Source: Mariprofundus sp.
GTDB taxonomy: Bacteria; Pseudomonadota; Zetaproteobacteria; Mariprofundales; Mariprofundaceae
DNA length: 64,000 nucleotides
Direction of reading: 5' to 3'
Assembly: GCA_021772835.1 (NCBI GenBank)
Contig: JAJFLE010000070.1
Location: forward strand, 16,066-80,065
Below are positions 16,289-25,273 of the stretch, piece after piece; the stretch's first letter is position 1; each line of letters opens with the position of its first letter. The notes beneath the pieces are model-generated. The model was not told the origin of the DNA and did not search any database. It saw only the letters and a program-made list of their open reading frames with translations. A program made the position numbers and the translations under genes.

Positions 16289-17386
16289 ATGCGCATCCTT
16301 CTCCTCTCCGCTTATGATGCCGCCAGCCACAGGCAGTGGCGGCAGGGCCTGGTCACCCATCTGCCCGACTATGAATGGACTGTATTGACATTGCCGGGCA
16401 GGTTTTTCTCCTGGCGCATCCGTGGCAATGCCCTCTCCTGGGCTGCCGAGCAGCAAGATATACTGCAACAGCCATTTGATCTGATTGTTGCCACGTCCAT
16501 GGTCGACCTGGCAACCCTGAAAGGGCTGGTTGCCAATCTTGCAGCGGTACCAGCGCTGCTCTATTTTCACGAAAATCAGTTCGCTTATCCCGAATCAGGT
16601 CATGCCCGTGGCAGCGTCGAAGCTCAAATGACTTCCATCTACAGTGCTATGGCAGCTGATCGCCTGCTGTTTAACTCGGCATACAACAGGCAGACGTTTT
16701 TGCAGGGTGCAAAAGCACTGCTGAAAAAGTTGCCTGATCACGCGCCACTTTCAGTGATCGAGGCCCTGGAGGGAAAAAGCACTGTGCTTGGTGTGCCCAT
16801 TGATGAAACATGCCTTCTGCAAAAAGAAAACAAAGTCGATAAACCGATCAGACTGGTTTGGAATCACCGATGGGAATACGACAAAGGGCCGGAACGACTG
16901 TATCTTGTGTTAAAAGAGCTCGCGCGCTGCGGTTTGGATTATCATATTAATATTCTGGGCCAGCAGTTTCGTAAGCGGCCAGAGGTATTCGATAAAATTA
17001 AAGCCGAATTCGAGACCCAGATCACAACATGGGGGTATATCGAGAACAGGAATGATTACCTGCAAACCTTGCAGCAGTCCAACATCGTATTTTCAACCGC
17101 GCTGCATGATTTTCAGGGTTTGGCCATGCTTGAAGCCATGGCAACAGGGTGTATTCCTGTAGCACCGAAGCGGCTGGCCTATCCGGAATATATCCCTGAA
17201 ATATTGCTGTGTGAATCATTTGAAAACGATGCTGAACGGGATGCGTCAGCAATCGCATCAAGGATTTCACAGGTGGCCGCGCAATCAGAGCGCTACCTCG
17301 ACAGCATGCCTGGTTTGACCGAACGCACATGGATAGCTATGGCTGATGGCTACAAAGCAGAACTGGAAGCTCTGATCATTCCATAA
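16289..17386 (+). CDS. tRNA-queuosine mannosyltransferase family (DUF3524) glycosyltransferase
   Basis: 365 residues. The N-terminal domain begins RILLLSAYDAASHRQWRQGL and holds FHENQFAYP, both hallmarks of the DUF3524 family, whose animal member QTMAN (GTDC1) mannosylates queuosine in tRNA-Asp. The C-terminal GT-B half has LVWNHRWEYDKGPE and EAMATGCIPVAPKRLAYPEY, the nucleotide-sugar site. Bacterial members are common but little tested. The ATG at 16289 begins the conserved strand. Its 3' end overlaps the NnrU gene by 11 bp, tail to tail. Confidence 0.85.
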   Translation: MRILLLSAYDAASHRQWRQGLVTHLPDYEWTVLTLPGRFFSWRIRGNALSWAAEQQDILQQPFDLIVATSMVDLATLKGLVANLAAVPALLYFHENQFAYPESGHARGSVEAQMTSIYSAMAADRLLFNSAYNRQTFLQGAKALLKKLPDHAPLSVIEALEGKSTVLGVPIDETCLLQKENKVDKPIRLVWNHRWEYDKGPERLYLVLKELARCGLDYHINILGQQFRKRPEVFDKIKAEFETQITTWGYIENRNDYLQTLQQSNIVFSTALHDFQGLAMLEAMATGCIPVAPKRLAYPEYIPEILLCESFENDAERDASAIASRISQVAAQSERYLDSMPGLTERTWIAMADGYKAELEALIIP

Positions 17387-17933
17387 TCGGCACACCGGTG
17401 AAGGATGCGTGGAAGATCATCAGGCCTATATACACCACGGCAGTAGCGACCAGAACGATACCGTCCGTTTTCAAGGCCAGATTTTTACCGCTTGGGCTTG
17501 CTCCGCGCCGATTAGCCGAGAACATGGCAAACAGCGAATAAATCAGGAATGAGCCGAAAAGCGTCACAGATGCCTGATCGCCATTTGCCAGCAGGTGTCC
17601 GGCGGACCAGGCGGAAATACCCCATAACATCGGATGTGCTGTAATCATTCTGATGCTGGTTTTGACTGCCGATGAGATCAGGCAAAACAGCGAAACCAGC
17701 ATGAAGGATGCAGTCACATGCCTGCCCCAGTATGGCGGCTCATATAGCGGGATAAATTCTGCCTTCCCCATACCGATGATAATTAATACAAGGCTGGCAA
17801 GTGAGCTTAAGGCAAACAACGCCTTAAAAGGTTTTTCACCCAGTTTCCTTTTTACTGTTGAATGCAGCGCTGTGGCACTTGGCAGCAGGTGAGCGCAGAA
17901 AAAAATAAGCAAACCCAGAAGTAGCGTATCCAT
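17376..17933 (-). CDS. NnrU family membrane protein
   Basis: 185 residues with about five or six membrane segments and the NnrU landmarks FFCAHLLPS, RHVTASFMLVS and THPMLWGISAWSAGHLLANGD. The family was named from denitrification loci but is widespread, and its biochemical role is unclear; similarity to isoprenoid methyltransferases and the His in HPML are noted. The ATG at 17933 has GAGG just upstream. It is convergent and overlapping with the glycosyltransferase gene. Confidence 0.85.
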   Translation of the reverse strand: MDTLLLGLLIFFCAHLLPSATALHSTVKRKLGEKPFKALFALSSLASLVLIIIGMGKAEFIPLYEPPYWGRHVTASFMLVSLFCLISSAVKTSIRMITAHPMLWGISAWSAGHLLANGDQASVTLFGSFLIYSLFAMFSANRRGASPSGKNLALKTDGIVLVATAVVYIGLMIFHASFTGVPIME

Positions 17934-17966
17934 TTGCCTCACCCCCGCATGCCATCATTACATCGC

Positions 17967-17996
17967 TTGAGACATGATAGACTGCATGTGTACTAT
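17967..17996 (+). promoter_or_regulatory. Putative sigma-70 promoter for the rhodanese gene
   Basis: TTGAGA (17967-17972), an 18-bp spacer and TACTAT (17991-17996) lie 34 bp before the rhodanese ATG. It is the best promoter match in the gap between the divergent NnrU and rhodanese genes. Confidence 0.4.
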
Positions 17997-18029
17997 AGTG
18001 GATATCGCCTGAGTAAAAAAGGAGTGCCG

Positions 18030-18431
18030 ATGCCTCGATCTGTCACACGTTCACTGTCCATGCTGCTGTTTAGTCTGTTATGCGCCTGCACCATGCTTGA
18101 AAGCAGTGCTGTAAAAGTAAGCCAGCAACAGCTGCTCGAGCGCATGGCGGCACATGAAGATATGCTGATTCTGGATGTGCGCACGCCTGGTGAGTACAGC
18201 GAAGGTTATATCGGCAATGCGCTTAATATTGATCATCGTGATATTGATGCGCGGTTAGCTGAAATTGCCGCATTTAAAAACAAGCCTGTCATCGTTTACT
18301 GCTATTCCGGCATGCGCGCAGGCGTGGTTGAGGCGAAGCTGATCGAACATGGGTTTGACCAGGTTCAGCATCTGGAGGGCGACTGGTCAGCCTGGAAGGA
18401 TGCAGGGCTGGCGGCAACGATACCGGAATAA
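18030..18431 (+). CDS. Rhodanese-domain lipoprotein
   Basis: 133 residues. The signal sequence ends in a lipobox-like LCAC (Cys20), then a single rhodanese domain with LDVRTPGEYSEGYIGNALNI and the active loop CYSGMR (Cys near 91). Rhodaneses carry persulfide sulfur; this one would face the periplasm from a lipid anchor. A good ribosome binding site AAAAAGGAG precedes the ATG. It is 91 bp upstream of the redox gene block and could be co-regulated with it. Confidence 0.88.
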   Translation: MPRSVTRSLSMLLFSLLCACTMLESSAVKVSQQQLLERMAAHEDMLILDVRTPGEYSEGYIGNALNIDHRDIDARLAEIAAFKNKPVIVYCYSGMRAGVVEAKLIEHGFDQVQHLEGDWSAWKDAGLAATIPE

Positions 18432-18522
18432 CCCTTATTGTTTTATACTCTTTCGATTTGTTTTGGATTATAGTTTATCCCCTTGTTGGTATACGAACAT
18501 TTCTGAATGTGAGAGTGACTTT

Positions 18523-20172
18523 ATGAGCTCGAGAAAATACATGACAGGTAACCTTGACCTGACCAAACATGATGCGGGAACAGGTGCGCACCGCTCGCGC
18601 AAGCCCGTGTACATGGATTTTCTACCACCGTGTAACCACGCCTGCCCTGCCGGCGAAGATATTCAGGCATGGCTGGCGCTGGCTCAAAATGGTGAATATG
18701 AAGCTGCATGGCAAAAACTATTGGAGAACAATCCGTTCCCGGCGATTCACGGTCGTGTTTGTTATCATCCGTGTGAAACCTCATGCAATCGAGCCTACAC
18801 AGACCAGGAAGTCAGCATTCATGCCGTTGAACGTTTTCTCGGTGACCTGGCCATGGAAAAGGGCTGGAAACCTGAGTTTGATGCACCTGCAGGCGGTAAA
18901 CGTGTACTGATAGTCGGCGCAGGGCCTTCTGGTCTCTCTGCTGCCTATCACCTGATTCGGCTTGGTCATGACGTAGAGATTCGCGAGGCAGGTCCATTTG
19001 CCGGCGGCATGATTCATTTCGGTATTCCTGCCTATCGCATGCCACGCAAAGAACTCAATCAGGAGATCCAGCGTGTGGTGGATATGGGGGCCAGAATTGT
19101 TCTCGATTGTCGCGTCGATGATATCGAACAAGCCAAAGCTGAAGGCGGCTTCGATGCCGTATTCGTTGCAGTAGGTGCTCACCTGAGTAAAAACATCGAC
19201 ATCCCCAGCCGTGATGCACGCAAGATGCTCGATGCGGTCAGTTTTCTCAAAAGTGTAGAGAACGGAGAAGACCTGAAGCTGGGGCGCAGGGTTGCGATCT
19301 ACGGTGGCGGTAACACTGCTATGGATGCAGCGCGTACGGCCAAACGTCTTGGCGCCGAAGAGGCAGTCATTATCTATCGCCGCGACCGTGCCAGTATGCC
19401 TGCGCATGACTTTGAAGCCGATGAAGCGATTGAAGAGGGTGTAAAAATCAACTGGCTGCGCACGATCAAGGAGATCGACTGCACCACGATGACTGTTGAA
19501 GTCATGGAACTTGATGAAAACGGTAGACCTCAACCCACAGGCAGAACTGAAACATTGGAAACTGATGCGTTGATCATGGCAGTCGGCCAGGAAACGGATA
19601 CCGGCTTCCTCAAGCAGGTAGAAGGCATTGAATTCAACTGGGATGGCACGGTCATCGTTGGCCCGAACATGATGACGGGCGCTGAAGGTGTGTTCGCTGG
19701 TGGAGACATGGTGCCATCAGAGCGTTCGGTCACCATCGCAACAGGCCATGGCAAAAAAGCCGCCCGTTACATCGATGCATGGTTGCGCGGTGAGAGCTAC
19801 AAACCTGCAGCCAAACATCCGATTGTTGAGCACGATAAGTTGCAACTCTGGTACAGCACTGAAGCACCAAAAAAAGCACAGGGTGAGCTCTCTCCGGAAG
19901 CGCGTCTGGGTGGTTTCGATGAGATTCTGCAGGGCTACAGTGAAAAGGAAGCGCTGTTTGAGGCTAAACGCTGTCTCTCATGCGGCAACTGCTTCGAGTG
20001 CGATGGCTGTTACGGCTCCTGCCCGGAAGATGCAATCATCAAGTTGGGCAAGGGTAAACGATATTTGTACGACTATGATAAATGCACTGGCTGTGCAGCT
20101 TGTTTCGAGCAGTGCCCGTGCCACGCTATTGAAATGGTGGATGAAAATACTGACAGCGCAGTTCAGGAATAA
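18523..20172 (+). CDS. GltD-like FAD oxidoreductase with C-terminal 2x[4Fe-4S] ferredoxin domain
   Basis: 549 residues. An N-terminal cysteine-rich domain (CNHACPAGED near 37 and CYHPCETSCNRAYTDQEVSI) precedes the FAD fold VGAGPSGLSAAYHL (about 131) and the NAD(P)H fold YGGGNTAMDAART (about 260). The C-terminus has two ferredoxin clusters, CLSCGNCFECDGC...CP (about 486) and CTGCAACFEQCP (about 523). This is the glutamate-synthase small-subunit-like group, but no GltB lies nearby. The next gene is PFOR, 27 bp on, so an NADPH:ferredoxin role feeding that enzyme is inferred. Confidence 0.88.
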   Translation: MSSRKYMTGNLDLTKHDAGTGAHRSRKPVYMDFLPPCNHACPAGEDIQAWLALAQNGEYEAAWQKLLENNPFPAIHGRVCYHPCETSCNRAYTDQEVSIHAVERFLGDLAMEKGWKPEFDAPAGGKRVLIVGAGPSGLSAAYHLIRLGHDVEIREAGPFAGGMIHFGIPAYRMPRKELNQEIQRVVDMGARIVLDCRVDDIEQAKAEGGFDAVFVAVGAHLSKNIDIPSRDARKMLDAVSFLKSVENGEDLKLGRRVAIYGGGNTAMDAARTAKRLGAEEAVIIYRRDRASMPAHDFEADEAIEEGVKINWLRTIKEIDCTTMTVEVMELDENGRPQPTGRTETLETDALIMAVGQETDTGFLKQVEGIEFNWDGTVIVGPNMMTGAEGVFAGGDMVPSERSVTIATGHGKKAARYIDAWLRGESYKPAAKHPIVEHDKLQLWYSTEAPKKAQGELSPEARLGGFDEILQGYSEKEALFEAKRCLSCGNCFECDGCYGSCPEDAIIKLGKGKRYLYDYDKCTGCAACFEQCPCHAIEMVDENTDSAVQE

Positions 20173-20199
20173 TGGGATATCAAGAAGGGACCGGCTACC

Positions 20200-23100
20200 A
20201 TGACTGATAATAATAAAGCCAAACAGGTTACATGTGACGGCGGCACCGGTGTTGCTCATATCGCCTATCGAGTCAGTGAAATTTGCTCGATCTATCCCAT
20301 TACACCATCCTCAGATATGGCTGAACTGTGTGATGAGTGGTCAGCACAGGGTAAAGAGAATATCTGGGGGCAGGTTCCCGATGTGATGGAGATGCAATCC
20401 GAAGGTGGTGCTGCCGGTACTGCGCACGGAGCGTTGCAGACTGGCGCACTGACGACGACGTTTACCGCATCGCAGGGTCTGCTCCTGATGATCCCGAACA
20501 TGTACAAAATTGCCGGTGAATTGACCTCAACTGTGTTCCATGTGGCAGCTCGCTCTCTGGCGACTCAGGCGCTCTCTATCTTTGGCGATCATCAGGATGT
20601 GATGGCTGCCCGTACGACGGGTTTTGCTATGCTCTCTTCCGCATCCGTACAGGAGGCCCATGACTCAGCCCTGATTGCTCACGCAGTGACATTGAAAGCG
20701 CGCGTGCCGTTTATGAACTTCTTTGACGGGTTCCGCACTTCGCATGAAATCAACAAGATCAGTCTGATCTCCGATGATCAGATCAAAGCGATGATCGACG
20801 ATGAGCTGGTTTATGCCCATCGTCGCCGCGCATTGAATCCGGACAATCCTTTTATTCGTGGTACTGCACAGAACCCGGATGTCTACTTTCAGGGTCGTGA
20901 GTCCGCCAACCCATTCTACAATGCACTGCCCGGTCTTGTGCAGGAGACCATGGATCAACTGGCAGAGCTAACCGGTCGCCAGTATCACCTGTTTGATTAT
21001 TCCGGTGCAGAAGATGCAGAGCATGTCATTGTCATCATGGGCTCCGGCGCGCAGACCGTGGAAGAAACAGCCAGGGTGCTCAACGGGTTGGGTACAAACG
21101 GGGGCGCCAAACTGGGTGTGATTACCGTGCGTTTGTTCCGTCCCTTCAGCCGTGAGCACCTGCTGGCAGCCCTGCCGGTCACCGTGAAGAGCATTGCAGT
21201 ACTCGATCGCACCAAGGAGCCGGGTGCGCGCGGTGAACCTCTGTATCAGGATGTCATGGCCTCATTGGCTGAGTCAGTCATGATCGGTGATATGGCAACA
21301 CTGCCGCGCGTCATTGGCGGTCGTTACGGCCTGTCCTCAAAAGAGTTTACTCCGGCCATGGTGAAAGCCGTCTACGACGAATTGCTCAAGGCCAATCCGA
21401 AGAACAATTTCACCGTTGGTATTCATGATGATGTGACTTTCACCAGCCTGGATGTTGATCGCAGCTTTATTATCGAACCGAACAATGTCACCCGTGCACT
21501 GTTCTACGGTCTGGGTTCCGATGGAACCGTTTCAGCCAACAAAAACAGTATCAAGATTATAGGTGAAAACACGCCGCTGCATTGTCAGGGCTATTTTGTA
21601 TACGACTCCAAAAAAGCCGGCTCGCAGACTGTATCCCACCTGCGCTTCGGGCCTGATCCGATCCGTGCCCCTTATCTGGTGGATTCAGCCAACTTCATCG
21701 CCTGTCACAAAGCCAGCTTCATCACGCAGGTGGGGATGCTGAATAAAGCGGCACAGAATGCTGTGTTCCTGTTGAATAGTCCGACTCCGGCTGATCAGGT
21801 ATGGAATGATCTGCCTCAACATGTGCAGCAGGAAATTATTGATAAAAACGTCGCTTTTTATGTGATTGATGCATCAACCGTAGCCCGCAACGCAGGTATG
21901 GGACGCCGCATCAACACCATCATGCAGACCTGTTTCTTCGCTCTTTCCGGTGTCTTGCCACGCGATGAGGCTATCGCACAGATCAAAAAAGCCATTAAGA
22001 AGACCTATGCCAGGAAAGGCATGGATGTGATTGAACAGAATTTCAAGGCGGTGGATGCCGCCCTTGATCATCTCTACAAGGTTGAGGTATCGAGCACTGT
22101 AACCAGTCACCACGATATGGATCTGATGGTTCCTCTGCGCGCACCGCAATTTGTTCAGGATGTGACTGCACCTATGCTGGCAGGCAAGGGTGATGATCTG
22201 CCTGTTTCCATGATACCTGTCGATGGCACTTATCCATCGGGTACAGCGCAGTGGGAGAAACGTAACATTTCTGACTTTGTGCCTAAATGGGAACCCGATC
22301 TCTGCATTCAGTGCGGCAACTGCTCCTTTGTCTGCCCGCACAGTGTGATTCGGGCCAAATTCTATCATGAAGATCATCTGGACAATGCACCGGAAGGTTT
22401 CCCATCGGCAGCCGTCTCAGCTCGCGGTTTCCCGGAAACACGATACACGCTGGAAATTTATCAGGAGGATTGTACTGGCTGTGAAATGTGCGTGAATGCA
22501 TGTCCAGCATTCGATCCGGATGATGAAAGCAAAAGCCGCAAAGCCATTAATATGACTGACAAAGCTCCGATTCTGCAACAGGGCCGCAAGGATGTGGCGT
22601 TCTTCGAAACCCTGCCTGTGAATGATCGAGGTACGATTGATTATTCATCCGTACGTGGCACCCAGTTCCTTGAGCCACTGTTTGAATTTTCAGGTGCTTG
22701 TTCCGGTTGTGGTGAAACACCCTATGTGCGTCTGTTAACCCAGCTGTTCGGCCCGCGCCTGCTGGTAGCCAACGCAACAGGCTGTTCCTCCATTTATGGC
22801 GGTAATCTTCCGGCGACACCGTGGACCGTGAACAAGGATGGCAGAGGACCTGCTTGGTCCAACTCGCTGTTTGAGGACAATGCTGAATTCGGACTGGGCA
22901 TGCGCATTGCCGCTGACCATCACACGCATATGGCCAAGCAGGCACTGGATAAGATGCGCCACCATTTCGATGATTATTTCGTGGATGAAATCCTGCATGC
23001 TGATCAAAGTATCGGTTCCGGCGTCACCCAGCAGCGTGAGCGCGTTGAGAAATTGAAGCTGGTGCTTGAAGGTATGGATACGCCACAAGCCAATAATCTG

Positions 23101-23796
23101 CTTACCGTGGTCAGTCATCTTGTTCGCCGCAGCGTCTGGCTGGTAGGTGGTGACGGCTGGGCTTACGATATCGGCTCTTCGGGGCTCGATCATGCGCTGG
23201 CAAGCGGACGCAATATCAACGTATTGGTGCTTGATACAGAGGTCTACTCCAACACCGGCGGTCAGGCTTCCAAATCGACGCCAATTGGTGCTGTAGCGAA
23301 GTTTGCATCTGCAGGCAAACCCGTAGGCAAGAAGGATCTGGCACTGCAGGCGATCTCCTACGGCAATGTTTATGTGGCTCGAGTCGCCATGGGTGCCAAT
23401 CCGCAACAGACCCTTTTGGCTATGCGCGAAGCTGAGGATTACCCGGGCCCATCCATCATCCTTGCTTACAGCCACTGCATTGCTCACGGTATCGACATGA
23501 GCAAAGGGCTGCATCAACAGGATATGGCAGTGCAATCGGGCTACTGGCCATTGATCCGTTACAACCCGATGCTGCGTCAGGCGGGCAAGAGGCCGTTTGT
23601 GCTCGACTCACCTACACCGAGCATCAAGGTAAGGGATTATGCCTATACCGAGATGCGCTACAAACTGTTGCAGAAGAGTCACCCGGAAGAAGCCGAGCGA
23701 CTGATGCAGCTGGCGCAGGAGTCCGCCGATCTCCGTTGGGCTACATATGAACATATGGCCCAACAAGATCCATCTGAATTCCAGCCGATGAAATAA
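20200..23796 (+). CDS. nifJ: Pyruvate:ferredoxin (flavodoxin) oxidoreductase
   Basis: 1198 residues, the single-chain PFOR layout: N-terminal pyrimidine-binding domain (YPITPSSDMAELCDEW), transketolase-C-like and gamma domains, two [4Fe-4S] motifs CIQCGNCSFVCP (about 702) and CTGCEMCVNACP (about 758), a third cluster region CSGCGE (about 833), and the TPP motif GDGWAYDIGSSGLDH with NTGGQASKSTP (about 984-1030). It interconverts pyruvate and acetyl-CoA plus CO2 with ferredoxin. Direction in vivo is unknown. It coexists with a full PDH operon 2.5 kb downstream. Confidence 0.97.
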   Translation: MTDNNKAKQVTCDGGTGVAHIAYRVSEICSIYPITPSSDMAELCDEWSAQGKENIWGQVPDVMEMQSEGGAAGTAHGALQTGALTTTFTASQGLLLMIPNMYKIAGELTSTVFHVAARSLATQALSIFGDHQDVMAARTTGFAMLSSASVQEAHDSALIAHAVTLKARVPFMNFFDGFRTSHEINKISLISDDQIKAMIDDELVYAHRRRALNPDNPFIRGTAQNPDVYFQGRESANPFYNALPGLVQETMDQLAELTGRQYHLFDYSGAEDAEHVIVIMGSGAQTVEETARVLNGLGTNGGAKLGVITVRLFRPFSREHLLAALPVTVKSIAVLDRTKEPGARGEPLYQDVMASLAESVMIGDMATLPRVIGGRYGLSSKEFTPAMVKAVYDELLKANPKNNFTVGIHDDVTFTSLDVDRSFIIEPNNVTRALFYGLGSDGTVSANKNSIKIIGENTPLHCQGYFVYDSKKAGSQTVSHLRFGPDPIRAPYLVDSANFIACHKASFITQVGMLNKAAQNAVFLLNSPTPADQVWNDLPQHVQQEIIDKNVAFYVIDASTVARNAGMGRRINTIMQTCFFALSGVLPRDEAIAQIKKAIKKTYARKGMDVIEQNFKAVDAALDHLYKVEVSSTVTSHHDMDLMVPLRAPQFVQDVTAPMLAGKGDDLPVSMIPVDGTYPSGTAQWEKRNISDFVPKWEPDLCIQCGNCSFVCPHSVIRAKFYHEDHLDNAPEGFPSAAVSARGFPETRYTLEIYQEDCTGCEMCVNACPAFDPDDESKSRKAINMTDKAPILQQGRKDVAFFETLPVNDRGTIDYSSVRGTQFLEPLFEFSGACSGCGETPYVRLLTQLFGPRLLVANATGCSSIYGGNLPATPWTVNKDGRGPAWSNSLFEDNAEFGLGMRIAADHHTHMAKQALDKMRHHFDDYFVDEILHADQSIGSGVTQQRERVEKLKLVLEGMDTPQANNLLTVVSHLVRRSVWLVGGDGWAYDIGSSGLDHALASGRNINVLVLDTEVYSNTGGQASKSTPIGAVAKFASAGKPVGKKDLALQAISYGNVYVARVAMGANPQQTLLAMREAEDYPGPSIILAYSHCIAHGIDMSKGLHQQDMAVQSGYWPLIRYNPMLRQAGKRPFVLDSPTPSIKVRDYAYTEMRYKLLQKSHPEEAERLMQLAQESADLRWATYEHMAQQDPSEFQPMK

Positions 23797-23809
23797 GGGT
23801 GAACAGGTT

Positions 23810-25186
23810 ATGGTGATGGATTACGATATCCTGATCGTGGGTTCCGGGCCTGCGGGGCAGCATGCCGCCTGGCAGGCGACCCGCATGGGTAAAAAGGCTG
23901 CGATTATTGAGCGTAAAGCAAGCATTGGCGGGGCTGGTCTGCAAACCGGCACGATTCCCAGCAAAGCACTGCGTGAGGCGGCCTATCTGGCCTCAAGAAG
24001 CGGAGAACTGGGTATGCGTGAAAGCCATGCCGGTGCGCGCCACGGTGTGCTTTCTGCAGCGGTTCGACGTAAAGATATGGTGGTTACTCAGCAGGAGTCG
24101 GTGATTGTGAAACGCTTGCTGAAATCGGGTGTAACACTGATTCCGGGTGAAGCATCCTTTGTCGATGAGCATACGCTGGTAGTGGTTGATGCGAATGGCA
24201 TGTCAAGAAACCTCTCCGCTGATGTTATTCTGCTGGCGACAGGTTCAAGGCCACGACGTCCATCCGATATTCCATTCGATAAACAGACTGTGCTCGATTC
24301 CACGTCAATCCTGAGGCTGAAACGGCTTCCGAAAAGTATGCTGGTCATCGGTGGCGGGGTCATTGCATGTGAATTCGTCTCCATTTATGCAGCTCTCGGA
24401 GTGGACGTCAGCGTGGTTGATTCGCACGAGCAACTGCTTGCTTATCTCAGTGAAGATGTGGTCAGTGTGCTGGCCGAATCCTTTGAAAACATGGGTGTGC
24501 AATTGCATATGAAAGAGCGTGTGGTTGCCATTCGCAAAGAAGAGAATCGCACCCTGACCCTGTTGGAGTCAGGAAAAAAATTGTATAGCGATGTGGTTTT
24601 GTATGCGCTTGGGCGTGAACCCAATGCACAAAGCCTGAATACCGCCCAAGTCGGCTTTGAGATGGATCATGGCTGGATTGAAGTGAATGAACATTTCCAG
24701 ACCAGCGTGCCGCACATCTATGCCGTTGGGGATTTGATTGGCAGACCTGCCCTGGCTTCAACGGGTATGGAGCAGGGGCGCATAGCGGTGTTGCATGCAT
24801 TTGGAGAGACCGGCCAGACTATGCCAGGGAACCTGCCTATGGCGATTTACGCCATTCCGGAAATCTCCTGGGTGGGCAAAACCGAGAAGGAAGCCCGGCG
24901 AGATAACATTGATTATGTGGTTGGCCGCGGCTTTTACAAAGAGACGGCCCGTGGCCAGATCATCGGTGATGCCAATGGTCTGGTGAAGTTGATCGTTGAT
25001 GTGAAGTCTCACCGTCTGATTGGCGCGCACATTGTCGGAGAACATGCCAGTGAACTGATTCATACAGGCCAGTTACTCATGCACTTTAATGGCACCGTGC
25101 ACGATCTGGTCGCCAATGTGTTTAATTATCCTACGTTGGCTGAGTGTTATAAGCTGGCCGCACTGGATTGCCTGCACAAGCTGTAA
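23810..25186 (+). CDS. sthA: Soluble pyridine nucleotide transhydrogenase
   Basis: 458 residues of the lipoamide dehydrogenase fold: FAD site GSGPAGQHAAWQA, and GGAGLQTGTIPSKALREA in place of the CxxxxC disulfide, as in SthA, which lacks the redox pair. NAD(P) fold VIGGGVIACEF and FAD motif YAVGDLIGRPAL follow. SthA moves hydride between NADH and NADP. It starts 13 bp after PFOR, so it is likely in the same operon and could balance the NADPH used or made by the GltD-like protein. Confidence 0.9.
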   Translation: MVMDYDILIVGSGPAGQHAAWQATRMGKKAAIIERKASIGGAGLQTGTIPSKALREAAYLASRSGELGMRESHAGARHGVLSAAVRRKDMVVTQQESVIVKRLLKSGVTLIPGEASFVDEHTLVVVDANGMSRNLSADVILLATGSRPRRPSDIPFDKQTVLDSTSILRLKRLPKSMLVIGGGVIACEFVSIYAALGVDVSVVDSHEQLLAYLSEDVVSVLAESFENMGVQLHMKERVVAIRKEENRTLTLLESGKKLYSDVVLYALGREPNAQSLNTAQVGFEMDHGWIEVNEHFQTSVPHIYAVGDLIGRPALASTGMEQGRIAVLHAFGETGQTMPGNLPMAIYAIPEISWVGKTEKEARRDNIDYVVGRGFYKETARGQIIGDANGLVKLIVDVKSHRLIGAHIVGEHASELIHTGQLLMHFNGTVHDLVANVFNYPTLAECYKLAALDCLHKL

Positions 25187-25225
25187 TGGCTAACAGGGGT
25201 AGTTTTTGCACGTCTTCCTGTAAAA

Positions 25226-25236
25226 GGGGGGGGGGG
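25226..25236 (+). other. Homopolymeric G tract
   Basis: Eleven consecutive G residues lie 38 bp before the rubrerythrin ATG. Such tracts slip during replication and can switch promoters, but could also vary through sequencing error. Confidence 0.6.
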
Positions 25237-25273
25237 CTGCGCAAAAAAATATTCGGTGTATCATGGGTCTACT

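Noticed and set aside
18781..19533. 250-codon minus-strand frame inside the GltD-like gene
   Set aside because: Overlaps intact FAD and NAD(P)H motifs on the plus strand; no independent support.
22735..23535. Long open frame on the minus strand inside the PFOR gene (266 codons)
   Set aside because: It is antisense to conserved PFOR motifs, has no ribosome binding site and reads as low-complexity Cys/His-rich sequence.
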